Positions 1 to 14,071 of a stretch of DNA of 64,000 nt are shown here, piece after piece. Each line of letters opens with the position of its first letter. Position 1 is the stretch's first letter. The position numbers and the translations under genes were made by a program. Origin of the DNA: Pseudoalteromonas spongiae UST010723-006 (GTDB lineage: Bacteria; Pseudomonadota; Gammaproteobacteria; Enterobacterales; Alteromonadaceae); NCBI RefSeq assembly GCF_000238255.3, contig NZ_CP011039.1, positions 1-64,000 of the forward strand. The letters are read 5' to 3'. The notes under the pieces were generated by a model that saw only the letters and a program-made list of their open reading frames with translations, searched no databases and was not told where the DNA came from.

Positions 1-169
1 AAGCATTTAAAAATAATAAGTTATATATTTACCTGTGTCAGATCATAAAAAATATAAAAATCAATGTTGATGTTGTGGATAAACTAGCTTCATAATGGCA
101 GTCTTAACTTGGATTTGATGCTTAATTTCTGCTCCATTTTGGTGAGCGGGAATATTATTGGGGGTTGCC
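1..169. other. AT-rich origin-proximal DNA upstream of dnaA
   Basis: This non-coding stretch is strongly AT-rich and leads into dnaA. It carries one perfect DnaA box (74-82) and one GATC (41-44). In many bacteria oriC lies directly upstream of dnaA. The rest of any origin would lie left of position 1, so I call this only the dnaA-side edge of an origin. No DnaA-box cluster can be confirmed from 169 bp. Confidence 0.55.
74..82 (-). promoter_or_regulatory. DnaA box
   Basis: TGTGGATAA is the exact reverse complement of the high-affinity DnaA box TTATCCACA. It sits about 90 bp before the dnaA start. It could serve origin function, dnaA autoregulation, or both. Confidence 0.75.
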
Positions 170-1549
170 GTGTATTTGTCGGTTTGGCAAAGCTGTCTTT
201 ACGTTTTACAAGATGAACTGCCATCACAACAATTTAGTATGTGGGTGCGTCCGCTACAGGCAGAAAGCACTGAAGATACCCTCACTATTTATGCGCCTAA
301 CCGCTTTGTGCTTGATTGGGTGCGTGAAAAATACCTAAACCGTATTAACGAGTTATTAATTGAGATTTGTGGTGACGAAGCGCCGGAATTACGTTTTGAA
401 GTTGGCAGTACGGTTAATATTAGCAAACCCGCAGCACCACAAACACCAGCGCAAGAAAAAGCAGCAGTTGAAGCGCCCGTTAAAAAAGAAAACAAAGCGC
501 CTGTTGAGCCTGCACCTAAAAACATGCCTAAATCAAATATCAAAGAAAACTATACCTTTGATAGCTTTGTTGAAGGTAAATCGAACCAACTAGCAAAAGC
601 TGCAGCAACGCAGGTTGCTGATAACCCTGGTTCGGCCTTTAACCCTGTTTTTATTTATGGTGGCACAGGTTTAGGTAAAACCCACTTATTACATGCTGTC
701 GGTAATGGCATCTTAGATAAAAAAGAGAATGCAAAAATTGTTTATATGCACTCTGAGCGTTTCGTACAAGATATGGTAAAAGCGCTGCAAAATAATGCGA
801 TTGAAGAATTTAAACGTTATTACCGTAGCGTTGACGCATTACTTATCGATGATATTCAGTTTTTTGCTAATAAAGAACGTTCACAAGAAGAGTTCTTTCA
901 TACCTTTAATGCATTATTAGAAGGTAACCAACAAATTATTTTAACCTCAGACCGCTATCCAAAAGAAATTGAAGGGGTAGAGGATCGCCTTAAATCGCGA
1001 TTTGGCTGGGGTTTAACTATTGCGATTGAGCCGCCAGAGCTTGAAACGCGCGTCGCCATCTTGATGAAGAAGGCGCAGCAAAGCCAAATTAAATTACCTG
1101 AAGAAGTAGCATTCTTTATTGCCAAGCGTTTGCGTTCTAACGTACGTGAACTAGAAGGGGCATTAAACCGCGTAATTGCCAATGCTAATTTTACCGGTAG
1201 GCCAATTACTATCGACTTTGTAAAAGAAGCGCTGCGTGATTTACTCGCATTACAAGATAAACTGGTAACGATCGATAATATTCAAAGAACAGTCGCAGAG
1301 TACTACCGTATTCGCGTTTCTGACTTATTATCAAAACGTCGCAGTCGTTCAGTTGCAAGGCCACGCCAAGTTGCAATGGCATTATCAAAAGAATTAACCA
1401 ATCACAGTTTGCCTGAAATCGGCGATGCGTTTGGCGGACGAGATCATACAACCGTGCTACATGCATGTAGAAAAGTGAAGTCACTTCGTGAAGAATCTCA
1501 CGAAGTAAAAGAAGATTATCAAAACTTGATTAGAACTTTGTCATCTTAG
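170..1549 (+). CDS. dnaA: Chromosomal replication initiator DnaA
   Basis: DnaA is an AAA+ ATPase that binds DnaA boxes and opens the origin. The N-terminal DnaB/DiaA-interaction domain (LSVWQSC...LPSQQFSMW) is followed by a low-complexity Lys/Pro/Ala linker. The AAA+ core has Walker [10 protein letters not shown] at about residues 164-172 and Walker [10 protein letters not shown] around D227-D228. The C-terminal box-binding helix carries GGRDHTT near residue 424. I start at GTG 170 because a G-rich run (160-164) is correctly spaced before it and the protein then begins a few residues before the conserved SVWQ, as in E. coli. TTG 158 is possible but has no obvious RBS. It is first in a same-strand cluster, 12 bp before dnaN. 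Confidence 0.97.
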   Translation: MYLSVWQSCLYVLQDELPSQQFSMWVRPLQAESTEDTLTIYAPNRFVLDWVREKYLNRINELLIEICGDEAPELRFEVGSTVNISKPAAPQTPAQEKAAVEAPVKKENKAPVEPAPKNMPKSNIKENYTFDSFVEGKSNQLAKAAATQVADNPGSAFNPVFIYGGTGLGKTHLLHAVGNGILDKKENAKIVYMHSERFVQDMVKALQNNAIEEFKRYYRSVDALLIDDIQFFANKERSQEEFFHTFNALLEGNQQIILTSDRYPKEIEGVEDRLKSRFGWGLTIAIEPPELETRVAILMKKAQQSQIKLPEEVAFFIAKRLRSNVRELEGALNRVIANANFTGRPITIDFVKEALRDLLALQDKLVTIDNIQRTVAEYYRIRVSDLLSKRRSRSVARPRQVAMALSKELTNHSLPEIGDAFGGRDHTTVLHACRKVKSLREESHEVKEDYQNLIRTLSS

Positions 1550-1561
1550 GACGAGTACAGC

Positions 1562-2665
1562 ATGAAAATTACTATTTCGCGCGAGCAATTTTTACAACCT
1601 TTAATGCAGGTTTCAGGGGCGATTGAGCGCAAACATACGTTACCGATTCTATCTAATGTGTTGTTAGAGGTAAAAGAAGGTGTACTTTATTTCACAGGTA
1701 CCGATCTTGAAATAGAACTTGTAGCAAGTGTGGTATTAGCCGAACCAGTAGCAGACTGTAAGCTTACATTACCGGCTAAAAAGCTATTGGACATTTGTAA
1801 GAGCTTGCCTGATGGTTCTGATATCACGCTAACGATTCAAGACGCACAAGTGTTACTTACGTCTGGAAAAAGTCGTTTTTCATTAGCGACATTAGCGGCG
1901 GAAGACTTTCCTAATTTAGAAAACTGGGATAGCGAAGTAACCCTTAACCTAACGCGTTTAGAACTTAGAAAGTTACTTGAGAGTACAAGTTTTTCTATGG
2001 CAAATCAAGATGTTAGATACTATCTGAATGGTATGTCACTGGAAATCGAAAACGATGTAGTTAAAACGGTTGCAACCGATGGCCACCGTTTAGCATTAGC
2101 GCAAAAACCATTAGAAGCATCACTTAATACTCAACGACAGGTAATTATTCCACGTAAAGGCGTACAAGAAATTATGCGCTTATTGATTGCTGACGATGAA
2201 GTTGTTGAAATTCAGTTAGGCGCTAATCATGTTCGTATTATCGACCAAGCATTTATCTTTACATCTAAATTAGTTGATGGTCGTTTCCCTGATTATCGTC
2301 GCGTATTACCACGTGGTGGTGACAAACAAATTGTGGCTAATCGCGAGTGGTTACGCAGCGCATTTGCCCGAGTATCGATCCTTTCAAACGAAAAATTCCG
2401 CGGTGTAAGGTTAAACCTTACTTCAGGCGAGTTAACGATTTCTGCCAATAACCCAGAGCAAGAACAGGCGGAAGAAACCGTAGAAGTAATGTACCAAGGC
2501 CCTGATTTAGAAATTGGTTTTAATGTGTCGTACTTATTAGAAGTATTAAATACCATTAAAACCGAAGACGTTTTATTTACCTTACTTGATTCAAATAGTA
2601 GTGCATTAATTGAAGGACAGGGCGACGAAGGCGCCATGTACGTTGTAATGCCGATGCGTTTATAG
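1562..2665 (+). CDS. dnaN: DNA polymerase III beta sliding clamp
   Basis: The beta clamp encircles DNA and tethers DNA polymerase III and other partners. The 367 residues match the usual length (366 in E. coli), with three repeated clamp domains. The start MKITISREQFLQPL and the end ending VMPMRL are typical; the C-terminal hydrophobic-groove segment (YVVMPMRL) is intact. It follows dnaA by 12 bp and precedes recF by 22 bp, the classic dnaA-dnaN-recF-gyrB order, so co-transcription is likely. Confidence 0.98.
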   Translation: MKITISREQFLQPLMQVSGAIERKHTLPILSNVLLEVKEGVLYFTGTDLEIELVASVVLAEPVADCKLTLPAKKLLDICKSLPDGSDITLTIQDAQVLLTSGKSRFSLATLAAEDFPNLENWDSEVTLNLTRLELRKLLESTSFSMANQDVRYYLNGMSLEIENDVVKTVATDGHRLALAQKPLEASLNTQRQVIIPRKGVQEIMRLLIADDEVVEIQLGANHVRIIDQAFIFTSKLVDGRFPDYRRVLPRGGDKQIVANREWLRSAFARVSILSNEKFRGVRLNLTSGELTISANNPEQEQAEETVEVMYQGPDLEIGFNVSYLLEVLNTIKTEDVLFTLLDSNSSALIEGQGDEGAMYVVMPMRL

Positions 2666-2687
2666 TGGTTGGAGTAAGTATAATTAA

Positions 2688-3782
2688 ATGAGCTTAGTTA
2701 CCTTTAATGTTTCAAATTTTCGTAATATTGAAGCGCTAAGCTTTGAACCCTCTCCTGAAGTTAATGTGATTATTGGAGAGAATGGCAGCGGTAAAAGTAG
2801 TTTACTTGAAGCCATTTATTTTCTGTCTCACGGTAAATCTTTCCGCACTTCTAAATTTAAAGCTGTAATTCAACATCAAAAAAATGCCATGGTACTGCAT
2901 GGTAAAAAGCAATTTAACAGCCTACAAATCCCTGTAGGGCTGCAAAAAGAACGCTCTGGTGATACGCTGGCAAAAGTTCATGGAAAGCGCTGTGACCGCA
3001 TGGCACAGCTTGCAGAAGTGCTTCCTGTGCAAGTGATTACCCCAGAAAGTTTTGAGCTGTTTTTTGGTGGTCCAAAAGAGCGCCGTCGCTTTTTAGATTT
3101 AGGATTGTTCCACGTGGAACAAGAGTTTTATTATCATTGGTATCGTTTTAATAAATTATTGAAACAACGCAATGCGCTGTTAAAGCAAAAACCACATGGA
3201 TTTGAGCAACAAATTCAGTTCTGGGATAAAGAATTTGTAACAATCGCGACAAAGATAAATACACTTAGAACCACATATATAACTAGGTTATCTAACCTGT
3301 TTTTTGATAAGATAGCTAGTCAGATTGAATTATTTAAAAGTCTTACTTTTGATTTTTCTCCAGGTTGGAAAGCTGAAGATGATTTAGCTGAGCAACTGGG
3401 TAAAAACTTCGAAAGAGACGCAAAACTGGGTTACACCAGTAAAGGCCCTCATAAAGCCGATATCAACTTTTTAATTGACGGTATCGCAGTTGATAATTTT
3501 TTGTCACGGGGGCAGTTGAAGCTTTTAATGTATGCGCTAAAGATTTGTCAAAATAGCCTGATTGAAAGTGAAACAGATAAACAATCACTTTTTTTAATTG
3601 ATGATTTACCGTCTGAATTAAGCAGTGAAACAAAACAAGCTGTAAGTGAGTTACTCGCTCATTCAAATTCACAGCTGTTTATAAGCGCTATTGATTACGA
3701 CAGTATTTCAGCTGTGGTGGAACCTCTAAATAAAAATATGAAAGTGTTCCACGTGAAACATGGCAAACTAATAACAAGTTAA
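2688..3782 (+). CDS. recF: DNA replication/repair protein RecF
   Basis: RecF is an SMC-like ATPase that helps load RecA at gaps through RecFOR. The Walker A motif IGENGSGKSS lies near residues 27-37, a signature-like SRGQLKLLMYALK precedes the Walker B segment LFLIDDLPSEL, and the length (364 aa) is close to the 357 aa of E. coli. The coding sequence contains two perfect parS-type 16-mers (3106-3121 and 3745-3760), read through as FHVE and FHVK. So the gene also carries a chromosome-segregation mark. Its TAA directly abuts the gyrB leader. Confidence 0.97.
   Translation: MSLVTFNVSNFRNIEALSFEPSPEVNVIIGENGSGKSSLLEAIYFLSHGKSFRTSKFKAVIQHQKNAMVLHGKKQFNSLQIPVGLQKERSGDTLAKVHGKRCDRMAQLAEVLPVQVITPESFELFFGGPKERRRFLDLGLFHVEQEFYYHWYRFNKLLKQRNALLKQKPHGFEQQIQFWDKEFVTIATKINTLRTTYITRLSNLFFDKIASQIELFKSLTFDFSPGWKAEDDLAEQLGKNFERDAKLGYTSKGPHKADINFLIDGIAVDNFLSRGQLKLLMYALKICQNSLIESETDKQSLFLIDDLPSELSSETKQAVSELLAHSNSQLFISAIDYDSISAVVEPLNKNMKVFHVKHGKLITS
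3106..3121. promoter_or_regulatory. parS: parS centromere-like site 1 (inside recF)
   Basis: TGTTCCACGTGGAACA is a perfect 16-bp palindrome. It matches the widely conserved ParB-binding consensus TGTTNCACGTGNAACA of chromosomal parS sites. It lies in the recF reading frame about 3 kb from dnaA, where parS sites are expected. ParA and ParB are not in this window. Confidence 0.85.
3745..3760. promoter_or_regulatory. parS: parS centromere-like site 2 (3' end of recF)
   Basis: TGTTCCACGTGAAACA fits the ParB-site consensus at every fixed position and is palindromic except for one C/A pair. It lies 639 bp after site 1, near the recF stop codon. Two sites this close are consistent with a ParB loading cluster at the origin. 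Confidence 0.85.
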
Positions 3783-6212
<2,430 letters not shown>

Positions 6213-6233
6213 AATATAGTGAATATTTTTCAT

Positions 6234-6258
6234 AAAAGGGCCTAAATGGCCCTTTTTT
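6234..6258 (+). terminator. Rho-independent terminator after gyrB
   Basis: Inverted repeat AAAAGGGCC / GGCCCTTTT with a 5-nt loop and a T run follows the gyrB stop by about 20 bp. It closes the dnaA-gyrB transcription unit. The A run on the other side would also allow minus-strand function. Confidence 0.85.
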
Positions 6259-6350
6259 ATTGGCCGTAAATCAACAAATCGCTTAAAACCTGTTTGCTGC
6301 CGCGGTATACTGTGGCGTAATTTTTCAGATTAAAATATCAGCTAAAGCCA

Positions 6351-7274
6351 ATGCAAAAATACGATATCAAAACCTTCCAGGGAATGATCCTAGCATTACA
6401 GGATTACTGGGCACAAAACGGCTGTACTATCGTTCAGCCACTCGATATGGAAGTAGGTGCGGGTACATCGCACCCGATGACATGTTTGCGTGCACTTGGC
6501 CCAGAGCCAATGTCTACTGCATACGTTCAACCGTCACGTCGTCCAACTGATGGTCGCTATGGTGAAAACCCGAACCGTCTGCAACATTACTACCAGTTCC
6601 AAGTTGCGTTAAAACCGTCGCCAGATAACATTCAGGAGCTCTATTTAGGCTCTTTAGAAGTATTAGGTGTTGACCCTCTAGTACATGATATACGCTTCGT
6701 AGAAGATAACTGGGAAAACCCAACGCTAGGTGCTTGGGGTCTTGGTTGGGAAGTGTGGTTAAACGGTATGGAAGTGACTCAGTTTACTTACTTCCAGCAA
6801 GTAGGTGGCCTTGAGTGTAAGCCTGTAACAGGTGAAATCACTTACGGTATTGAGCGTTTAGCGATGTACATTCAAGAAGTAGATTCAGTATATGACCTAG
6901 TTTGGAACCATGCGCCAGATGGTAGCAAGGTTACTTACGGTGATATTTTTCATCAAAATGAAGTTGAACAATCGACTTATAATTTTGAACACGCCGACGT
7001 TGATTTCTTATTTAGTTTCTTTGACCAGTGTGAAAAAGAATCACAAGAATTATTAGCGCTAGAAACACCGTTACCACTTCCGGCATATGAGCGCATCTTA
7101 AAAGCGGCGCACGCATTTAACTTATTAGATGCACGTAAAGCAATTTCAGTGACAGAACGTCAACGCTATATTCTTCGTATTCGCAACCTTACTAAAGCAA
7201 CTGCTGAAGCGTATTACGCATCGCGTGAAGCGTTAGGTTTCCCAATGTGTAAAAAAAGTGGTGAGGAGAAGTAA
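6351..7274 (+). CDS. glyQ: Glycyl-tRNA synthetase alpha subunit
   Basis: GlyQ is the catalytic subunit of the bacterial alpha2beta2 glycyl-tRNA synthetase. The sequence from [13 protein letters not shown] through [19 protein letters not shown] is the class II aminoacylation core of this family, and 307 aa is close to 303 in E. coli. A TATACT sequence (6306-6311) upstream may be a -10 element, though no good -35 is visible. It is followed after 2 nt by glyS, so both subunits come from one transcript. Confidence 0.97.
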   Translation: MQKYDIKTFQGMILALQDYWAQNGCTIVQPLDMEVGAGTSHPMTCLRALGPEPMSTAYVQPSRRPTDGRYGENPNRLQHYYQFQVALKPSPDNIQELYLGSLEVLGVDPLVHDIRFVEDNWENPTLGAWGLGWEVWLNGMEVTQFTYFQQVGGLECKPVTGEITYGIERLAMYIQEVDSVYDLVWNHAPDGSKVTYGDIFHQNEVEQSTYNFEHADVDFLFSFFDQCEKESQELLALETPLPLPAYERILKAAHAFNLLDARKAISVTERQRYILRIRNLTKATAEAYYASREALGFPMCKKSGEEK

Positions 7275-7276
7275 TC

Positions 7277-9343
7277 ATGGCAAAAGAATTTTTAATTGAA
7301 TTAGGCACTGAAGAACTACCACCAACACAGCTTCGTACGCTAGCTGAAAGCTTTGCATCAAATTTTGAAGCAGAATTAAAAGCTGCTGAGTTAAGTCATG
7401 AAGGCGTAAAGTGGTTCGCTGCACCGCGTCGTTTAGCGCTAAAAGTAGCGGCACTTGCTGAATCTCAATCTGACAAAGTCGTTGAAAAACGTGGCCCAGC
7501 AATTTCAGTTGCATTTGATGAAGACGGAAATGCGACAAAAGCGGCACAAGGTTGGGCGCGCGGTAATGGTATTACCGTTGAGCAAGCTGACCGTTTAAAA
7601 ACAGAAAAAGGCGAGTGGCTTTTATTCAAACAAGAAGTAAAAGGTAAAGCGACTAGCGAAATTATCGTTGAGCTTGCAGCGCAAGCGCTTGCTAAATTAC
7701 CGATCGCCAAGCCAATGCGTTGGGGTAATAAAACAACGCAATTTATTCGCCCAGTTAAAACATTAACAATGTTAATGGGTAACGAGTTAGTTGCGGGTGA
7801 GATTTTAGGTGTCGCATCAGATAGAACTATTCGTGGTCACCGCTTTATGGGTGAACAAGAGTTTACCATTGATTCTGCCGAGCAATATCCAGCGATTTTA
7901 GAAGAGCGCGGTAAAGTAATGGCAGATTACGAAGCACGTAAAGCGATTATTCTTGCCGATGCACAAAAAGCAGCGCAAGCTGTAGGTGGTATTGCGGACT
8001 TAGAAGATGACTTAGTTGAAGAGGTAACTTCGCTTGTTGAATGGCCTGTTGTACTGACGGCTAAGTTTGAAGAAGAGTTCTTAAAAGTACCTTCAGAAGC
8101 TCTTGTGTACACCATGAAAGGTGACCAGAAATACTTCCCAGTTTACGACGAAAACAAAAAGTTATTACCTAACTTTATCTTTGTTTCAAACATTGAATCA
8201 AAAGAACCTCGTTATGTAATTGAAGGTAATGAAAAGGTTGTTCGTCCTCGTTTGGCTGATGCTGAGTTCTTCTTTAATACCGACCGTAAGCGCCCGTTAA
8301 TCGATCGCTTACCTGAGTTAGACCAAGCTATTTTCCAAAAACAGCTTGGTACCATTAAAGATAAAACTGACCGCATTACCGAGCTTGCTGGTTACATTGC
8401 TGAACAAATCGAAGCAGACGTTGAAAAATCTAAGCGTGCTGGTCTACTGGCAAAATGTGACCTTATGACATCAATGGTATTTGAATTTACCGATACGCAA
8501 GGTGTTATGGGTATGCACTATGCAACGCACGACGGTGAAGATGCGGAAGTGGCGAAAGCACTTTACGAACAATACATGCCGCGTTTTGCAGGTGACGAGT
8601 TACCAAGCTCAGGTGTATCCGCTGCAGTTGCGATGGCTGATAAGCTCGATACGATTGTGGGTATCTTCGGTATTGGTCAAGCACCAAAAGGTTCAGATCC
8701 ATTTGCGCTACGCCGTGCATCACTAGGTGTATTGCGTATTATTGTTGAAAAGGGCTATAACCTAGACTTAGTAGATTTAATTGCAAAAGCAAAATCGCTA
8801 TTTGGCGATAAGCTTAGCAATGACAATGTTGAATCTGATGTAATTGATTTTATGCTTGGTCGTTTCCGTGCTTGGTATCAAGACGAAGGCTTTAGTGTTG
8901 ACATTATTCAAGCAGTGTTGGCACGTCGCCCAACTAAGCCAGCGGACTTTGATCAACGCGTTAAAGCGGTATCTAACTTCCGTGAATTAGACGCAGCAGA
9001 AGCGCTCGCAGCGGCTAATAAGCGCGTAGGTAACATCTTAGCTAAGAATGAAGCAGAACTTACAGAGACTGTTAATGAGAGCCTATTAGCTGAAGACGCT
9101 GAAAAGCAATTAGCAGAGAAAATTGCGCACTACCAAGTGGAATTAGCTCCGGCATTTGCAGCACATGATTACCAAACTATTTTGACGAGTCTTGCAGATT
9201 TACGTGGAGTAGTTGATACCTTCTTTGATAACGTAATGGTAATGGCTGACGATGAAGCCGTGAAACTAAATCGTTTAACAATGCTGAGTCAGTTAAGAAG
9301 TTTATTCTTACAGGTAGCGGATATTTCACTGTTACAAAAGTAA
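7277..9343 (+). CDS. glyS: Glycyl-tRNA synthetase beta subunit
   Basis: GlyS is the tRNA-recognising beta subunit paired with GlyQ. It starts [16 protein letters not shown], the family's invariant N-terminus, and contains RFMG and the HD-type segment around [25 protein letters not shown]. The C-terminal anticodon-binding region includes [19 protein letters not shown]. The 688 aa match E. coli (689). A GAGGAGAAG ribosome site inside the end of glyQ drives its ATG at 7277. Confidence 0.97.
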   Translation: MAKEFLIELGTEELPPTQLRTLAESFASNFEAELKAAELSHEGVKWFAAPRRLALKVAALAESQSDKVVEKRGPAISVAFDEDGNATKAAQGWARGNGITVEQADRLKTEKGEWLLFKQEVKGKATSEIIVELAAQALAKLPIAKPMRWGNKTTQFIRPVKTLTMLMGNELVAGEILGVASDRTIRGHRFMGEQEFTIDSAEQYPAILEERGKVMADYEARKAIILADAQKAAQAVGGIADLEDDLVEEVTSLVEWPVVLTAKFEEEFLKVPSEALVYTMKGDQKYFPVYDENKKLLPNFIFVSNIESKEPRYVIEGNEKVVRPRLADAEFFFNTDRKRPLIDRLPELDQAIFQKQLGTIKDKTDRITELAGYIAEQIEADVEKSKRAGLLAKCDLMTSMVFEFTDTQGVMGMHYATHDGEDAEVAKALYEQYMPRFAGDELPSSGVSAAVAMADKLDTIVGIFGIGQAPKGSDPFALRRASLGVLRIIVEKGYNLDLVDLIAKAKSLFGDKLSNDNVESDVIDFMLGRFRAWYQDEGFSVDIIQAVLARRPTKPADFDQRVKAVSNFRELDAAEALAAANKRVGNILAKNEAELTETVNESLLAEDAEKQLAEKIAHYQVELAPAFAAHDYQTILTSLADLRGVVDTFFDNVMVMADDEAVKLNRLTMLSQLRSLFLQVADISLLQK

Positions 9344-9356
9344 GCAAAACGCACAG

Positions 9357-9385
9357 AAAAAGCCGGTGTAATCACCGGCTTTTTT
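9357..9385 (+). terminator. Rho-independent terminator after glyS
   Basis: AGCCGGTG / CACCGGCT with a 4-nt loop is flanked by A and T runs, 13 bp after the glyS stop. Confidence 0.9.
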
Positions 9386-9455
9386 ATTTTAAAGCCACTT
9401 ATTCTGTATTTAGCTTAGTTATAGCGGAAATATTCGCAACAGGTACAAAAGCCGC

Positions 9456-9486
9456 TTGCATAAAATTATACGATATTTAGTATAGT
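9456..9486 (+). promoter_or_regulatory. Possible sigma-70 promoter of the lipoprotein gene
   Basis: TTGCAT (9456-9461) and TATAGT (9481-9486) are separated by 19 bp, which is longer than ideal. They lie about 30 bp before the ATG at 9518. An overlapping TATACG offers an alternative -10. Confidence 0.35.
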
Positions 9487-9517
9487 AATTAAGCTTAGAA
9501 AATCGCGGATAACAACA

Positions 9518-9976
9518 ATGAAAAGAGCATCACTTTCAATTATGGCACTTGCTAGCTTAGTACTAGTTGGTTGCTCAAGCACAGACGATAGCCTATTAGA
9601 TCAAACAAGTAATGTGGGTAATGTTGATACCACACTATATCTACGTGGTGACTTTACTTTATGGGAAGCGCAAAAAGCCTATCAATTAACACAGCAAACA
9701 GCCAATGTTTACAGCACAAAAGTTAAGTTTGGCTCAATTGGTAAAGCATACGAATTTAAAGTAGCTGACGCTAATTGGACGCAAGGGTATAACTGTGGTT
9801 TTAAAAATGAAGACTTAGATAAGTTTTTAGAAGTTGGTATTCCAGTACAAGCAAACTGCGACAGTGTGTATAACTATTTTAGTTTTACGCCTTATGAGGC
9901 TGGCTGGTATGAAGTATCAATAAACTTCCGCAACAAAAGTACGCCACTGGTTACGATTAACCAAATTTTTGAGTAG
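9518..9976 (+). CDS. Lipoprotein with starch-binding/pullulanase-like fold (predicted)
   Basis: I do not recognise a named family with certainty. The first 19 residues form a lipoprotein signal ending LVGC (C19 lipid site). The mature 133 residues read like one small beta-sandwich: TLYLRGDFTLWEA near the start, then YEFKVADANWTQGYNCGF, then WYEVSINFRN. That order (LRGDFN-W, EFK-A-W, G-Y) resembles the carbohydrate-binding-like domain that precedes pullulanases and related amylases. Two further Cys could form a disulfide. The gene stands alone between two terminators. A role in envelope glycan binding is a guess. Confidence 0.6.
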   Translation: MKRASLSIMALASLVLVGCSSTDDSLLDQTSNVGNVDTTLYLRGDFTLWEAQKAYQLTQQTANVYSTKVKFGSIGKAYEFKVADANWTQGYNCGFKNEDLDKFLEVGIPVQANCDSVYNYFSFTPYEAGWYEVSINFRNKSTPLVTINQIFE

Positions 9977-10022
9977 GCAATTGAGCTAAATTAAACAAGC
10001 TCTTGTCTTACCGGTAAGCAAT

Positions 10023-10050
10023 AAAAAAGGGCGTTTAAAGCCCTTTTTTT
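10023..10050. terminator. Bidirectional terminator between lipoprotein gene and tusA
   Basis: AAAAAAGGGC / GCCCTTTTTT with a 7-nt loop has T runs in both directions. It ends the plus-strand lipoprotein gene. It also overlaps the last codons of tusA, whose stop codon (10035-10037) lies in the loop. Confidence 0.85.
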
Positions 10051-10277
10051 ATTAAATATTTATACGGTTCATTTTCTACTTCTTGTGCCAATAAGGTGTG
10101 ATCCATAAAGCGACAAAAAGACGGGATATCGCGGGTTGTTGATGGATCATCTGCAATCACTACTAAAGTTTCACCGTGCTGCATTTTTCGAATTGCACCA
10201 CGCACCATCATCACCGGTTCAGGGCAACGTAAGCCAATTGCATCAAGCGTGTGATCTGCATTTGAAAAATCAGTCAT
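10035..10277 (-). CDS. tusA: Sulfur carrier protein TusA
   Basis: TusA takes sulfur from the cysteine desulfurase IscS and passes it to TusBCD for 2-thiouridine synthesis on tRNA. The conserved motif GLRCPEPVM contains the sulfur-accepting Cys, and the SirA/TusA fold ends with FxxxL-hydrophobic strands. Length is 80 aa versus 81 in E. coli. The C-terminal KKGL codons are part of the terminator hairpin shared with the convergent gene. It is a single gene on this strand. Confidence 0.93.
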   Translation of the reverse strand: MTDFSNADHTLDAIGLRCPEPVMMVRGAIRKMQHGETLVVIADDPSTTRDIPSFCRFMDHTLLAQEVENEPYKYLIKKGL

Positions 10278-10351
10278 GGAAAATTTAGCCCTGTTAAAAA
10301 GTAGAGGCGGAATTGTAGGTGGCTAAGCGTGTGATGTAAACCGTCGTGCAT

Positions 10352-10384
10352 AAAAAAGGCGCTGCTCTTTCGAGACAGCGCCTT
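10352..10384 (-). terminator. Rho-independent terminator after fadA
   Basis: GGCGCTG / CAGCGCC with an 11-nt loop is followed, on the minus strand, by a run of T (A run at 10352-10357). It closes the fadBA operon upstream of tusA. Confidence 0.85.
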
Positions 10385-10417
10385 ATCACCAAGAATAAAT
10401 CGGTTCTTGTTTAAATC

Positions 10418-13745
<3,328 letters not shown>

Positions 13746-14071
13746 ATTATTGCTCCCTAATTTCTCGCACCATAACTGGTACGATGAGTTTGGTTTTTAC
13801 GCAGTGTCGCTTCTTTGCGATTAAATTGCAATTAAAATTTTAGTTGGCTTTTTACATAAGATTAAAAACTGGACAAAAAAATTAACGTAAGTGTTGTCAG
13901 TGGTCGTATCAATTAGGGGATTAAGCTTAAAAGGCTGACGTTTAGGTTTGCATTGATTAAGATGGAATTACTGCAGTTAGCGTAAACGCTAGAATTATGC
14001 AGCGCATTTTTAAATTTATTTAAATAGATAACCACAGCGCCTTTTATTTCTGTGGTAAAGAGAGCAAAACA
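13746..14071. other. Divergent intergenic region between fadB and slt
   Basis: This 326-bp AT-rich region separates the minus-strand fadBA operon from plus-strand slt. Apart from the FadR-like operator and the fadB ribosome site I see no RNA gene, repeat or plausible ORF. Confidence 0.6.
13774..13790. promoter_or_regulatory. FadR-like operator upstream of fadBA
   Basis: AACTGGTACGATGAGTT matches the FadR consensus AACTGGTCNGACCAGTT at 13 of the 16 fixed positions, with both half-sites recognisable. It lies 29-45 bp upstream of fadB, where repression by FadR in the absence of long-chain acyl-CoA is expected. FadR itself is not in the window. Confidence 0.6.
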
